Assembly: GCA_013335275.1 (NCBI GenBank)
Contig: JAAXVX010000121.1
Coordinates: 1-5,049, forward strand
Direction of reading: 5' to 3'
Length of the DNA stretch: 5,049 bases
Source of the DNA: Bacteroidales bacterium
GTDB lineage: Bacteria; Bacteroidota; Bacteroidia; Bacteroidales; UBA932
Shown here: positions 1 through 5,049 of the stretch, piece by piece
Layout: the number at the start of each line of letters is the position of its first letter
Position numbering within the stretch: the stretch's first letter is position 1
Translations under genes and position numbers: made by a program
The notes under the pieces: model-generated
Database searches by the model: none
Told to the model about the DNA's origin: nothing
What the model saw: only the letters and a program-made list of their open reading frames with translations

Positions 1-139
1 TTTTTTCTTCAAAATATTTAAAAGCTCCTTTGTATTTAAGATCTACATCGGCACTTCTTACAAGCATTTCATATTTAGAAACGCACGAAGTCATAAAAAC
101 TCCAATCAGGACTACAACTAAAAGTTTTACAATTCTCAT
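1..139 (-). CDS. bamD: Outer membrane assembly lipoprotein BamD (YfiO-like), N-terminus only
   Basis: The gene starts at the ATG at 139-137 and runs off the left edge, leaving 46 codons visible. The product begins MRIVK, followed by a hydrophobic stretch (residues 6-16) and a lipobox ending MTSC, with Cys19 as the predicted lipidated residue. It is therefore a signal peptidase II-processed lipoprotein. After the cysteine the pattern is YEMLVRSADVDLKYKGA then KYFEEK. This matches the start of the TPR region of Bacteroidota BamD proteins (typically Y-x-K-L-L-K-S-x-D-x-x-x-K-Y-x-x-A-x-x-Y). BamD is the periplasm-facing lipoprotein of the BAM complex that works with BamA in inserting outer-membrane beta-barrels. 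The start lies 8 bases after the trxB stop, so the two genes are probably co-transcribed. The lipoprotein call is firm. The BamD assignment rests on about 25 mature residues and could instead be another TPR lipoprotein. Confidence 0.72.
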   Translation of the reverse strand, partial: MRIVKLLVVVLIGVFMTSCVSKYEMLVRSADVDLKYKGAFKYFEEK

Positions 140-147
140 CTTTAAAT

Positions 148-1083
148 CTATTTATTATCTGAGAGAAAACGCTCTGCATCAAGTGCTGCCATACAGCCAG
201 AACCTGCTGCTGTTATTGCCTGGCGATAGTTAGGGTCCTGAACATCTCCTGCTGCAAAAACTCCGGGAACATTTGTCTTGCTGCTTTTGCCTTCAGTAAT
301 TATATACCCTTCCTCATTAGTCTTTATCCATTCCGAAAAAAGTTCGGAATTGGGGTGGTGACCAATTGCCAGAAAAAAGCCGTGAATGTCGATCTTTTTC
401 TCCGTTCCGTTCTTGTGAGCAAGAATCGCACCATTTACTCCGCCAAGAGGAGTCCCGACAATTTCTTTTGTATTATAATTCCACAAAATCTCAATATTGG
501 GAGCATTTTTAACCCTGTCCTGCATTGTCTTGGATGCCCTGAGTACATCTCTGCGGACTATCAGATACACCTTATTGCACAAACCCGCAAGGTACGAAGC
601 CTCTTCGCATGCAGTGTCTCCTCCTCCTACAACGGCAACATCTTTCCCTTTGTAGAAAAATCCGTCACATGTGGCGCAGGCAGATACGCCCTGACCCCTG
701 AATTTCTCTTCTGATTCTATTCCAAGATATTTTGCTGTGGCACCTGTTGATATAATAATTGTTTCCGCAATGACCTCCTTCTCTTCGTCTATAATAACTT
801 TAAAAGGTCTTTCGGAGAGATCTACTTTACTCACAATTCCAAAACGGACATCCGTTCCAAAACGGATAGCCTGTTTTTTTAAATCTTCCATCATTTCCTG
901 CCCGCTTGTTCCGCTTGGATAACCGGGGAAATTGTCAATTTCGGTGGTTGTTGTAAGCTGGCCGCCGGGTTGAATCCCTTCATAAAGGACAGGACTTATA
1001 TTCGCTCTTGAGGCATATATAGCGGCAGTGTAGCCTGCCGGCCCGCTGCCAATAATAAGACATTTTATTTTTTCTGAACCCAT
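148..1083 (-). CDS. trxB: Thioredoxin reductase (NADPH)
   Basis: This is a complete 311-residue low-molecular-weight thioredoxin-disulfide reductase, the normal family length. It transfers electrons from NADPH through FAD and a redox disulfide to thioredoxin in the cytoplasm. Visible motifs in order are: FAD dinucleotide-binding GSGPAG (12-17); GGQLTTT (40-46); the redox-active CATC (136-139) followed by DGFFYKGK; NADPH-binding GGGDTA (153-158); RRD plus Arg182 (177-182), the basic residues expected to contact the NADPH 2'-phosphate; and the C-terminal FAD motif AGDV (278-281) with RQAITAAGSG (287-296). The start is set at the ATG at 1083, giving MGSEKIKCLIIGSG. The frame stays open to 1203, but that extension would overlap the upstream gene and add 40 residues foreign to the family. 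The start is 20 bases after the Gate-protein stop and the stop is 8 bases before the bamD start. No Shine-Dalgarno sequence is seen, as is usual in Bacteroidota. Confidence 0.97.
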   Translation of the reverse strand: MGSEKIKCLIIGSGPAGYTAAIYASRANISPVLYEGIQPGGQLTTTTEIDNFPGYPSGTSGQEMMEDLKKQAIRFGTDVRFGIVSKVDLSERPFKVIIDEEKEVIAETIIISTGATAKYLGIESEEKFRGQGVSACATCDGFFYKGKDVAVVGGGDTACEEASYLAGLCNKVYLIVRRDVLRASKTMQDRVKNAPNIEILWNYNTKEIVGTPLGGVNGAILAHKNGTEKKIDIHGFFLAIGHHPNSELFSEWIKTNEEGYIITEGKSSKTNVPGVFAAGDVQDPNYRQAITAAGSGCMAALDAERFLSDNK

Positions 1084-1103
1084 TTTGCTGTTTAATATGA
1101 TTT

Positions 1104-2048
1104 TCAACCCACAAAGATAGATAATTTTTTTCGTATTGCCATCTCGAGTCTTAACTCCCAAACAAGCAAAAATGAGAATGCCCATCTTGAGAAAAGAAGC
1201 CATACTGCAATTGCGCCAACCGAAGCAAGAAGTATCACATCTTCAAGGTTGCTGTGCGATATCCCTATGTGATGGTTAAGCAAATCCACATCCTGTTTGG
1301 TTATCTTACCCGACTCGGTTTCATCTATCATTACTGCGGCTCCGTATGCAAGACCTAACGTGTTTGCAACTATCCACAAAAAAGAGGTTTTAGCAGGAAG
1401 TCCAAAAACGGCAAGCACTGGTCTCATAAATTTGGAAAGCCAGCGAATCACTCCAAACTCCGACAAAAGCCTTTGTAAGATAGAGAGGGCAAAAATGAGT
1501 ACAGTCATGAGTATAACCAGCTTTAATGTTTTGACAAACCAAAGCTGAAGCATTGCCCAGAGAGAAGGATCTGCGGCCGCAATATTTATGTGAACTGTGT
1601 TCGCAGCTCCGGGCATAATTAGATTTAAAACATACCCAAGTACAAACGCCGACAGTGTGCGGGTTATGACCATTCTTACTGCGGAGGAGCCTGTCTTTTT
1701 CTGGACTGCTGTTTCTGTAATCATATTGTGGGAACAAAGAACCATCACGGAAAGAATGGTTATTGTCCGGACGTCCAGATTGAGAGTGGACATTACGGCA
1801 ATGGCAGAGTAGTTATTTACGAAATAACCGGTAACATATGCAAGCGCTGCTTCTCCAGGGAGTCCAAGCAAATTGAAAACCGGACTCAGAAGGTTGGATA
1901 TCCAGGGAAGGATTTTAAAGTACTCCAGAAACTGAACGCCAAGCGTTACCAATACTGTTATACGAACAAGCCAAAGACATGTTTTAAGTGTCTTTGGCAA
2001 GATCTCTTTTACGGAACTTATAGTTCTATCAATTGCAGATTTATCCAT
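1104..2048 (-). CDS. Gate-domain (nucleoside-recognition-like) integral membrane protein
   Basis: This is a complete 314-residue polytopic inner-membrane protein resembling the Gate/nucleoside-recognition family (Pfam PF07670 type, also seen in SpmA/SpmB and parts of FeoB and nucleoside transporters). Hydrophobic segments are visible at about 24-44, 67-89, 95-105, 124-145, 170-194, 222-241 and 268-297. The protein is an internal duplication. Residues 49-64 (W-I-S...P-V-F...L-G-L-P) recur at 203-218 (W-L-S...P-V-L...F-G-L-P), followed in each half by a hydrophobic stretch ending A-V-M and then an S-H-N or S-H-S-N motif (106-108 and 264-267) with acidic residues just after. The substrate is unknown; a transport role is an inference from the fold. 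The start is taken as the ATG at 2048 (MDKSAID). A TTG at 2066 in the same frame overlaps a promoter box and is less likely. The gene lies 39 bases downstream of rubrerythrin and 20 bases upstream of trxB on the same strand. Confidence 0.85.
   Translation of the reverse strand: MDKSAIDRTISSVKEILPKTLKTCLWLVRITVLVTLGVQFLEYFKILPWISNLLSPVFNLLGLPGEAALAYVTGYFVNNYSAIAVMSTLNLDVRTITILSVMVLCSHNMITETAVQKKTGSSAVRMVITRTLSAFVLGYVLNLIMPGAANTVHINIAAADPSLWAMLQLWFVKTLKLVILMTVLIFALSILQRLLSEFGVIRWLSKFMRPVLAVFGLPAKTSFLWIVANTLGLAYGAAVMIDETESGKITKQDVDLLNHHIGISHSNLEDVILLASVGAIAVWLLFSRWAFSFLLVWELRLEMAIRKKLSIFVG
1112..1119 (-). promoter_or_regulatory. Possible -7 promoter box for trxB
   Basis: Read on the minus strand this is TATCTTTG, a match to the Bacteroidota -7 consensus TAnnTTTG. 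It ends 28 bases before the trxB ATG, a sensible distance. The expected -33 TTG/TTTG element is not convincing (ATGG at a 19-base spacing). The box lies inside the last codons of the Gate-protein gene, so a chance match is possible and trxB may depend on read-through from upstream. Confidence 0.35.
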
Positions 2049-2063
2049 ATTATAAATAATCCG

Positions 2064-2071
2064 CAAATATA
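2064..2071 (-). promoter_or_regulatory. -7 promoter box upstream of the Gate-protein gene
   Basis: The minus strand reads TATATTTG here, a perfect TAnnTTTG box, ending 15 bases before the chosen ATG at 2048. No good -33 TTTG is present; the nearest candidate is TTAG at 2091-2088 with a short 16-base spacing. If used, it would give the Gate gene its own short-leader transcript in the 39-base gap after rubrerythrin. The box is framed by the short inverted repeat TAATC/GATTA (2072-2076 and 2057-2061). Confidence 0.45.
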
Positions 2072-2087
2072 GATTAATTTTTTAGTC

Positions 2088-2666
2088 CTAATAGTTATTT
2101 TTCTTAGGCTCGAAGTATGCTTTTGGGTGATTGCATGCAGGGCAATTTTCAAGAGCTTTTTTGCCTTTGTGGATGAATCCGCAGTTGCGGCACTGCCACT
2201 CAATCTCTTCCTCTCTCTCGAATACTTTTTCTGCTTCAACCCTTGCAAGAAGAGTCCTGTATCTTGCTTCGTGTTCGGCCTCAACCTTTGCAATCATCTT
2301 GAAAGCAACTGCAACTTTAGGAAATCCCTCTGCCATTGCAATTTCGGCGAAATTGGGATAAAGTTCTGACCACTCTTCTTTTTCTCCGGCAGCGGCAGCA
2401 GCAAGATTTTCCTTTGTTGTTGAAATAATACCTGCAGGATATGATGCTGTAATCTCAACCATTCCGCCTTCTAAAAATTTAAAAAATGCTTTGGCATGTT
2501 CTTTCTCCTGTTCGGCTGTTTCTGTAAAAACAGCGGCAATTTGCTCAAAGCCCTCTTTTTTTGCAACGCTTGAGAAATATGTGTATCTGTTTCTTGCCTG
2601 TGATTCACCGGCGAATGCCTTTAACAGGTTTTGTTCTGTTTTTGTTCCTTTAATGCTCTTTTCCAT
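2088..2666 (-). CDS. rbr: Rubrerythrin
   Basis: This is a complete 192-residue classical rubrerythrin, the normal family length. Rubrerythrin is a cytoplasmic non-haem iron peroxidase that reduces hydrogen peroxide to water in anaerobes, taking electrons from NAD(P)H through rubredoxin-type partners. The N-terminal ferritin-like four-helix domain (about 8-146) carries the full diiron ligand set: Glu21, Glu54-x-x-His57, Glu95, Glu98 and Glu129-x-x-His132. The C-terminal rubredoxin-like domain (about 154-187) carries the FeS4 knuckles CRNC (159-162) and CPAC (175-178). No key residue is missing. The start is the ATG at 2666 (MEKSIKGTKTEQNLLKAFAGES), which matches family N-termini. It is the first gene of the minus-strand run, is transcribed away from the aminopeptidase, and is preceded by the best promoter match in the window. 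Peroxide or oxygen regulation is likely from family knowledge but not shown by the sequence. Confidence 0.98.
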   Translation of the reverse strand: MEKSIKGTKTEQNLLKAFAGESQARNRYTYFSSVAKKEGFEQIAAVFTETAEQEKEHAKAFFKFLEGGMVEITASYPAGIISTTKENLAAAAAGEKEEWSELYPNFAEIAMAEGFPKVAVAFKMIAKVEAEHEARYRTLLARVEAEKVFEREEEIEWQCRNCGFIHKGKKALENCPACNHPKAYFEPKKNNY

Positions 2667-2712
2667 AATTGATTCTTAATACGTTATTAATAAACAATAT
2701 TTAATTCTGTTG

Positions 2713-2728
2713 TGAGCAAATATACTCA
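2713..2728. repeat. Short inverted repeat framing the rubrerythrin -7 box, possible operator
   Basis: TGAG (2713-2716) and CTCA (2725-2728) form perfect 4-base inverted arms around the 8-base -7 box at 2717-2724. Two further complementary pairs (TT at 2710-2711 and AA at 2730-2731) lie beyond one mismatch. A repressor or activator bound here would cover the promoter core. The arms are short, the sequence does not match an operator I recognise, and chance is a serious alternative. Confidence 0.25.
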
Positions 2729-2748
2729 AAAAAAACCTCTTATGCAAC
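2717..2748 (-). promoter_or_regulatory. Promoter of rubrerythrin (Bacteroidota -33/-7 type)
   Basis: On the minus strand, GTTG (2748-2745) is followed after a 20-base spacer by TATATTTG (2724-2717). This fits the Bacteroidota primary sigma consensus TTG-N19-21-TAnnTTTG with both elements in place. The spacer carries a run of eight T on this strand (A on the plus strand, 2728-2735). The -7 box ends 50 bases before the ATG at 2666, so the transcript would have a leader of roughly 40-45 bases. Confidence 0.7.
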
Positions 2749-2758
2749 CATGAATTAT

Positions 2759-2766
2759 TATATTTG
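2759..2766 (+). promoter_or_regulatory. -7 promoter box of the aminopeptidase gene
   Basis: TATATTTG on the plus strand is a perfect TAnnTTTG box, ending 34 bases before the aminopeptidase ATG at 2801. No TTG/TTTG is visible 19-21 bases upstream (the bases at about 2734-2739 read aacctc), so the -33 element is weak or absent. The box lies downstream of the ATG at 2750 in the same frame, which argues that translation starts at 2801 rather than 2750. Confidence 0.5.
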
Positions 2767-2800
2767 TAACAAGAAGAAGTTAATAAACACTGGCTTTAAA

Positions 2801-4588
2801 ATGCAAAACAACAGATTGGAACAACTCAGGGAATATATGCGCGAGATGGCTCTCTCGGCATTTATAATACCCTCAAACGACACCCACTTCGGAGAATATA
2901 TTCAGGATCATTTTATGTGCAGAGGCTGGATTTCAGGATTTGACGGCTCCGCAGGTACTGTTGCGGTAACGCTTAAAGAAGCTGCGCTTTGGACAGACTC
3001 GAGATACTTTATTCAGGCAGAAAACCAGATAGCAGGTACCGGGATTGTGCTTAAAAAGCTCAAAATGCCCGGGACAGAAAGTGTTGAATCGTGGCTTGCA
3101 GCAAGATTGGAAGACAATCAAAGCGTTGGAATCGATTCTTCTCTTTTTTCCGTTATGGAATACAACTTGCTCAAGCAGGCCCTGCCCTCGTTAAATATCA
3201 AGTTGTGCAACGATCCGTTTGAAATCGTATGGAAGGAGAGGCCTAAACTCCGGTTCAATAAAATCTCCTATCTGGGAGAAGACATAACCGGAGAGAGCGT
3301 TTCTTCAAAACATAAAAGAGTTGTTCAGGCACTGGGAGTTCAGGAAGATTTCATATACATGGTTTCACTTTGTGACGACATTGCATGGCTGTGCAATATC
3401 AGAGGGAACGACATGCTTTATAACCCGGTTCCCTTGTCTTATGTGGCTTTGACAAGAGACAATATCCATCTTTTTATTTCCGGAGGCGTTCTGGCCGCTG
3501 AGGATATTAAAATCCTTGAAAAAGAGGGTGTGATTTTGCATGATTATAATTCATTTAACAGTTTTATATCTGACTATCCTTCAGAAATTGTAAGAATTGC
3601 TTCTCAGGATAAATTGTCTGTGAGGAACTATAACAGTGCTGTCAAAAGCGGAACCCGTTTTATTCCGGATTTAAGCAGGGGGGGAGTGATTGCAGGTCTC
3701 AAGGCTTTAAAGAACGAAGTAGAAACGGAGGGGTTCAGGAGAGCAATGATAAATGACGGAGTTGCATGGGTAAATCTTCTTGTTTTTATTGAAAAGGAAC
3801 TCGAAAAAGGAAACAACCATCTTTCAGAAAAGATAGTAGCAGATAAATTTGCCAAATTCCGGGCTGAATGTCCGGATTATATGGGAGAAAGTTTTGCTCC
3901 TATAGTTGCGTTTGGAAAGAATGCGGCCCTTCCTCATTATTCCATTTCGGAAGACCCGATCTATATAGGAAAGTCCGGATTTCTTCTAATGGACACAGGA
4001 GGCCAGTACAAGTATGGAACAACCGACTCAACCCGCACAATTCCATTGGGGCCGCTCACTCCGGAACAAAAAACAGATTACTCACAGGTTCTTAAGGGAA
4101 TGATTGCCCTGAGTATGGCTAAATTTCCAAAAGGGACAAGAGGGTCTCAGCTTGACATCCTTGCAAGAGGTCCTGTATGTTCTGTAGCAAAGCTTTATCT
4201 GCACGGTACCGGCCACGGGATAGGCCATCGTCTATGTGTTCATGAAGGCCCGCAAAGCATACGAATGGAGGAAAATCCGGTTACAATTGAACCTGGAATG
4301 GTTATTTCGAATGAACCAGCGATTTACGAAGAAGGAAGTTATGGAATCCGCATAGAAAACACAATTCTTTGCAAAGAGTGGGTAGAAAACAAGTATGGTA
4401 AATTTTACCAGTTCGAAACACTCTCCTTTATTCCTATAGATACAACAGCCGTTGATTTAAACTCGCTTGGCGGAGAGTATAAAGAGTGGCTCAATATGTA
4501 CAATTCTTCTGTATATGAGAAATTGTCCCCATACCTGAGTGCAGACGGGAAAAAGTGGTTAGCGGACAAAACTGCCAGACTCAATTGA
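2801..4588 (+). CDS. pepP: Xaa-Pro aminopeptidase (aminopeptidase P, peptidase family M24B)
   Basis: This is a complete 595-residue cytosolic metallopeptidase that removes the N-terminal residue from peptides with proline in second position. Its length and layout match the long, eukaryotic XPNPEP1-like form common in Bacteroidota rather than the roughly 440-residue E. coli PepP, so the symbol is by family only. Two creatinase-N-like domains (about 5-135 and 150-310) include DGSAGTVAVT (48-57) and WTDSRYF (64-70). The pita-bread catalytic domain (about 315-530) has all five dimetal ligands: Asp398 and Asp409 (in DTGGQYKYGTTD), His472 (in HGTGHGIG), Glu505 (in SNEP) and Glu519 (in IRIEN). His379 (ALPHY) matches the substrate-binding histidine. 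A short M24 C-terminal domain (about 535-595) follows. The start is the ATG at 2801 (MQNNRLEQLREYM); the in-frame ATG at 2750 would add 17 residues and lies upstream of the promoter box. The 3' end overlaps the opposing gene by 30 bases. Confidence 0.95.
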   Translation: MQNNRLEQLREYMREMALSAFIIPSNDTHFGEYIQDHFMCRGWISGFDGSAGTVAVTLKEAALWTDSRYFIQAENQIAGTGIVLKKLKMPGTESVESWLAARLEDNQSVGIDSSLFSVMEYNLLKQALPSLNIKLCNDPFEIVWKERPKLRFNKISYLGEDITGESVSSKHKRVVQALGVQEDFIYMVSLCDDIAWLCNIRGNDMLYNPVPLSYVALTRDNIHLFISGGVLAAEDIKILEKEGVILHDYNSFNSFISDYPSEIVRIASQDKLSVRNYNSAVKSGTRFIPDLSRGGVIAGLKALKNEVETEGFRRAMINDGVAWVNLLVFIEKELEKGNNHLSEKIVADKFAKFRAECPDYMGESFAPIVAFGKNAALPHYSISEDPIYIGKSGFLLMDTGGQYKYGTTDSTRTIPLGPLTPEQKTDYSQVLKGMIALSMAKFPKGTRGSQLDILARGPVCSVAKLYLHGTGHGIGHRLCVHEGPQSIRMEENPVTIEPGMVISNEPAIYEEGSYGIRIENTILCKEWVENKYGKFYQFETLSFIPIDTTAVDLNSLGGEYKEWLNMYNSSVYEKLSPYLSADGKKWLADKTARLN

Positions 4589-5049
4589 GTAGTCCGGCCT
4601 GTAAATTATTAGGCGGGATCTTCTGTTAATGAAGCCGTTCACTCTGCCTTCCCTTACAAATTTATAACTGGACTGAAGAAGATTGCCTGAATTGAATTCA
4701 TTAAGATAATCTACGAAATCCGGCCCGTAATTATAAAGTGCACCAAGGAAATACAAGCCCAAATCATACGCCTGAAATGCATAAGGTGAGGGTTCTGTCC
4801 CAAAAAGGGCCCTGTATTTGGACAAAAACACCTTTACATCGTCACTGGAATAATTGACATTGTACTGAAGAGAGATATGCAAATTCATGGAATGGTAGTA
4901 ATTGATGTCTACATTCTCAAAATTTCTCCATCTCGGAGTTCCGTAAAGAGTAATTTTATATCCGCTCCTTGTATTTATCAGATTGAGGTTTCTTAACATA
5001 TCGGATACAAAAGCTTCGGAATTGGAAATCACAATTACCGAATTCTCTT
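4559..5049 (-). CDS. Type I periplasmic-binding-protein-like protein, C-terminal part (Bacteroidales LysM-associated kind)
   Basis: The frame is open from the right edge to the TAA at 4561-4559, giving 162 complete codons and no start in view. The fragment begins ENSVIVISNSEAFVSDML and contains ITLYGTPRW, SKYRALFGTEPSPYAFQAYDLGLYFLGAL and, near the end, IYRPDYSIE. The layout (hydrophobic strand, F-V-S helix, I-T-L-Y-G strand, F-x-x-x-Y-R-x-x-F-G-x-E-P, then a Y-D-x-G-x-Y-F helix) is that of the C-terminal lobe of Peripla_BP_6 / leucine-binding-protein-like proteins. In Bacteroidales this sequence style is usual in proteins carrying LysM repeats nearer the N-terminus and not linked to ABC transporter genes. 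The LysM part, the signal peptide and the start all lie outside the window, so that portion is inferred. The ligand is unknown. The gene converges on the aminopeptidase with a 30-base overlap. Confidence 0.75.
   Translation of the reverse strand, partial: ENSVIVISNSEAFVSDMLRNLNLINTRSGYKITLYGTPRWRNFENVDINYYHSMNLHISLQYNVNYSSDDVKVFLSKYRALFGTEPSPYAFQAYDLGLYFLGALYNYGPDFVDYLNEFNSGNLLQSSYKFVREGRVNGFINRRSRLIIYRPDYSIESGSFVR

Noticed and set aside
355..922. Plus-strand open frames opposite trxB (119 and 61 codons)
   Set aside because: They are antisense to a well-supported conserved gene and show no recognisable domain.
1084..1203. Forty-codon upstream extension of the trxB frame
   Set aside because: It overlaps the end of the Gate-protein gene in another frame, has no family-like sequence, and the ATG at 1083 places the FAD motif at the usual distance from the N-terminus.
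2049..2066. TTG start at 2066 for the Gate-protein gene, six codons upstream of the ATG
   Set aside because: The TTG overlaps a perfect -7 box, and an ATG follows closely at 2048 with a more natural N-terminus.
1297..2072. Open frames on both strands within the Gate-protein gene (83, 115, 71 and 114 codons)
   Set aside because: All are overlapped by the conserved membrane-protein frame. Their cysteine-, histidine- and lysine-rich compositions are typical of shadow frames.
2057..2076. TAATC/GATTA inverted repeat after rubrerythrin as a terminator
   Set aside because: The stem is only five mostly A/T base pairs with a 10-base loop and no following T-run, so it is too weak for an intrinsic terminator.
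2018..2679. Alternative frames within and around the rubrerythrin gene (91, 80, 76 and 62 codons)
   Set aside because: Rubrerythrin is complete with all metal ligands, and the other frames have no coding signature or promoter of their own.
3678..3684. Run of seven G in the aminopeptidase gene as a possible phase-variation tract
   Set aside because: The run is short, the frame is intact with all downstream catalytic residues, and a housekeeping cytosolic peptidase is an unlikely phase-variable gene. At most it is a spot for sequencing errors.
1..5049. Search for a novel system (CRISPR, retron, defence island, mobile element, RNA gene)
   Set aside because: There are no repeat arrays, no transposase or integrase, no reverse transcriptase, no tRNA-like or rRNA-like sequence and no unexplained long intergenic stretch. 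All space is filled by recognisable housekeeping-type genes.

Overview
The window looks like ordinary chromosome from a member of the Bacteroidota, most likely an anaerobic or microaerophilic Bacteroidales-type bacterium. The evidence is: (i) perfect TAnnTTTG-type -7 promoter boxes just upstream of several genes; (ii) no clear Shine-Dalgarno sequences before the start codons; (iii) gene families typical of that phylum, namely a BamD-like lipoprotein, a roughly 600-residue aminopeptidase P, a two-Gate-domain membrane protein and a type I periplasmic-binding-protein-like C-terminus of the Bacteroidales LysM kind; and (iv) a rubrerythrin, the usual peroxide-detoxifying enzyme of anaerobes. No species can be named from the sequence alone.

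Layout. Positions 1-2666 hold four genes on the minus strand, in transcription order: rubrerythrin (2088-2666), a 314-residue Gate-domain (nucleoside-recognition-like) membrane protein (1104-2048), thioredoxin reductase trxB (148-1083) and the start of a lipoprotein that reads as BamD (139 down to the left edge). The gaps are 39, 20 and 8 bases, so read-through transcription is plausible, but TAnnTTTG boxes also lie before the rubrerythrin, Gate and trxB genes. Positions 2667-2800 are a compact divergent promoter region. Positions 2801-4588 on the plus strand encode a complete 595-residue M24B Xaa-Pro aminopeptidase with all metal ligands present. From the right edge down to 4559 on the minus strand is the C-terminal part of a periplasmic-binding-protein-like protein. 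Its 3' end overlaps the end of the peptidase gene by 30 bases, tail to tail.

How the genes fit together. Rubrerythrin (peroxide reduction) and thioredoxin reductase (NADPH-driven thiol reduction) are both antioxidant functions, and their shared strand and tight packing suggest a redox-linked neighbourhood. The Gate protein and BamD concern the envelope and have no obvious mechanistic link to them. The aminopeptidase is a cytosolic housekeeping enzyme for proline-containing peptides.

There are no RNA genes, CRISPR arrays, insertion sequences, phage genes or attachment sites, and no stretch over 300 bases lacks a gene. I found no convincing new biological system. The points most worth a second look are the divergent promoter region, the internal duplication in the uncharacterised Gate protein and the convergent gene overlap.
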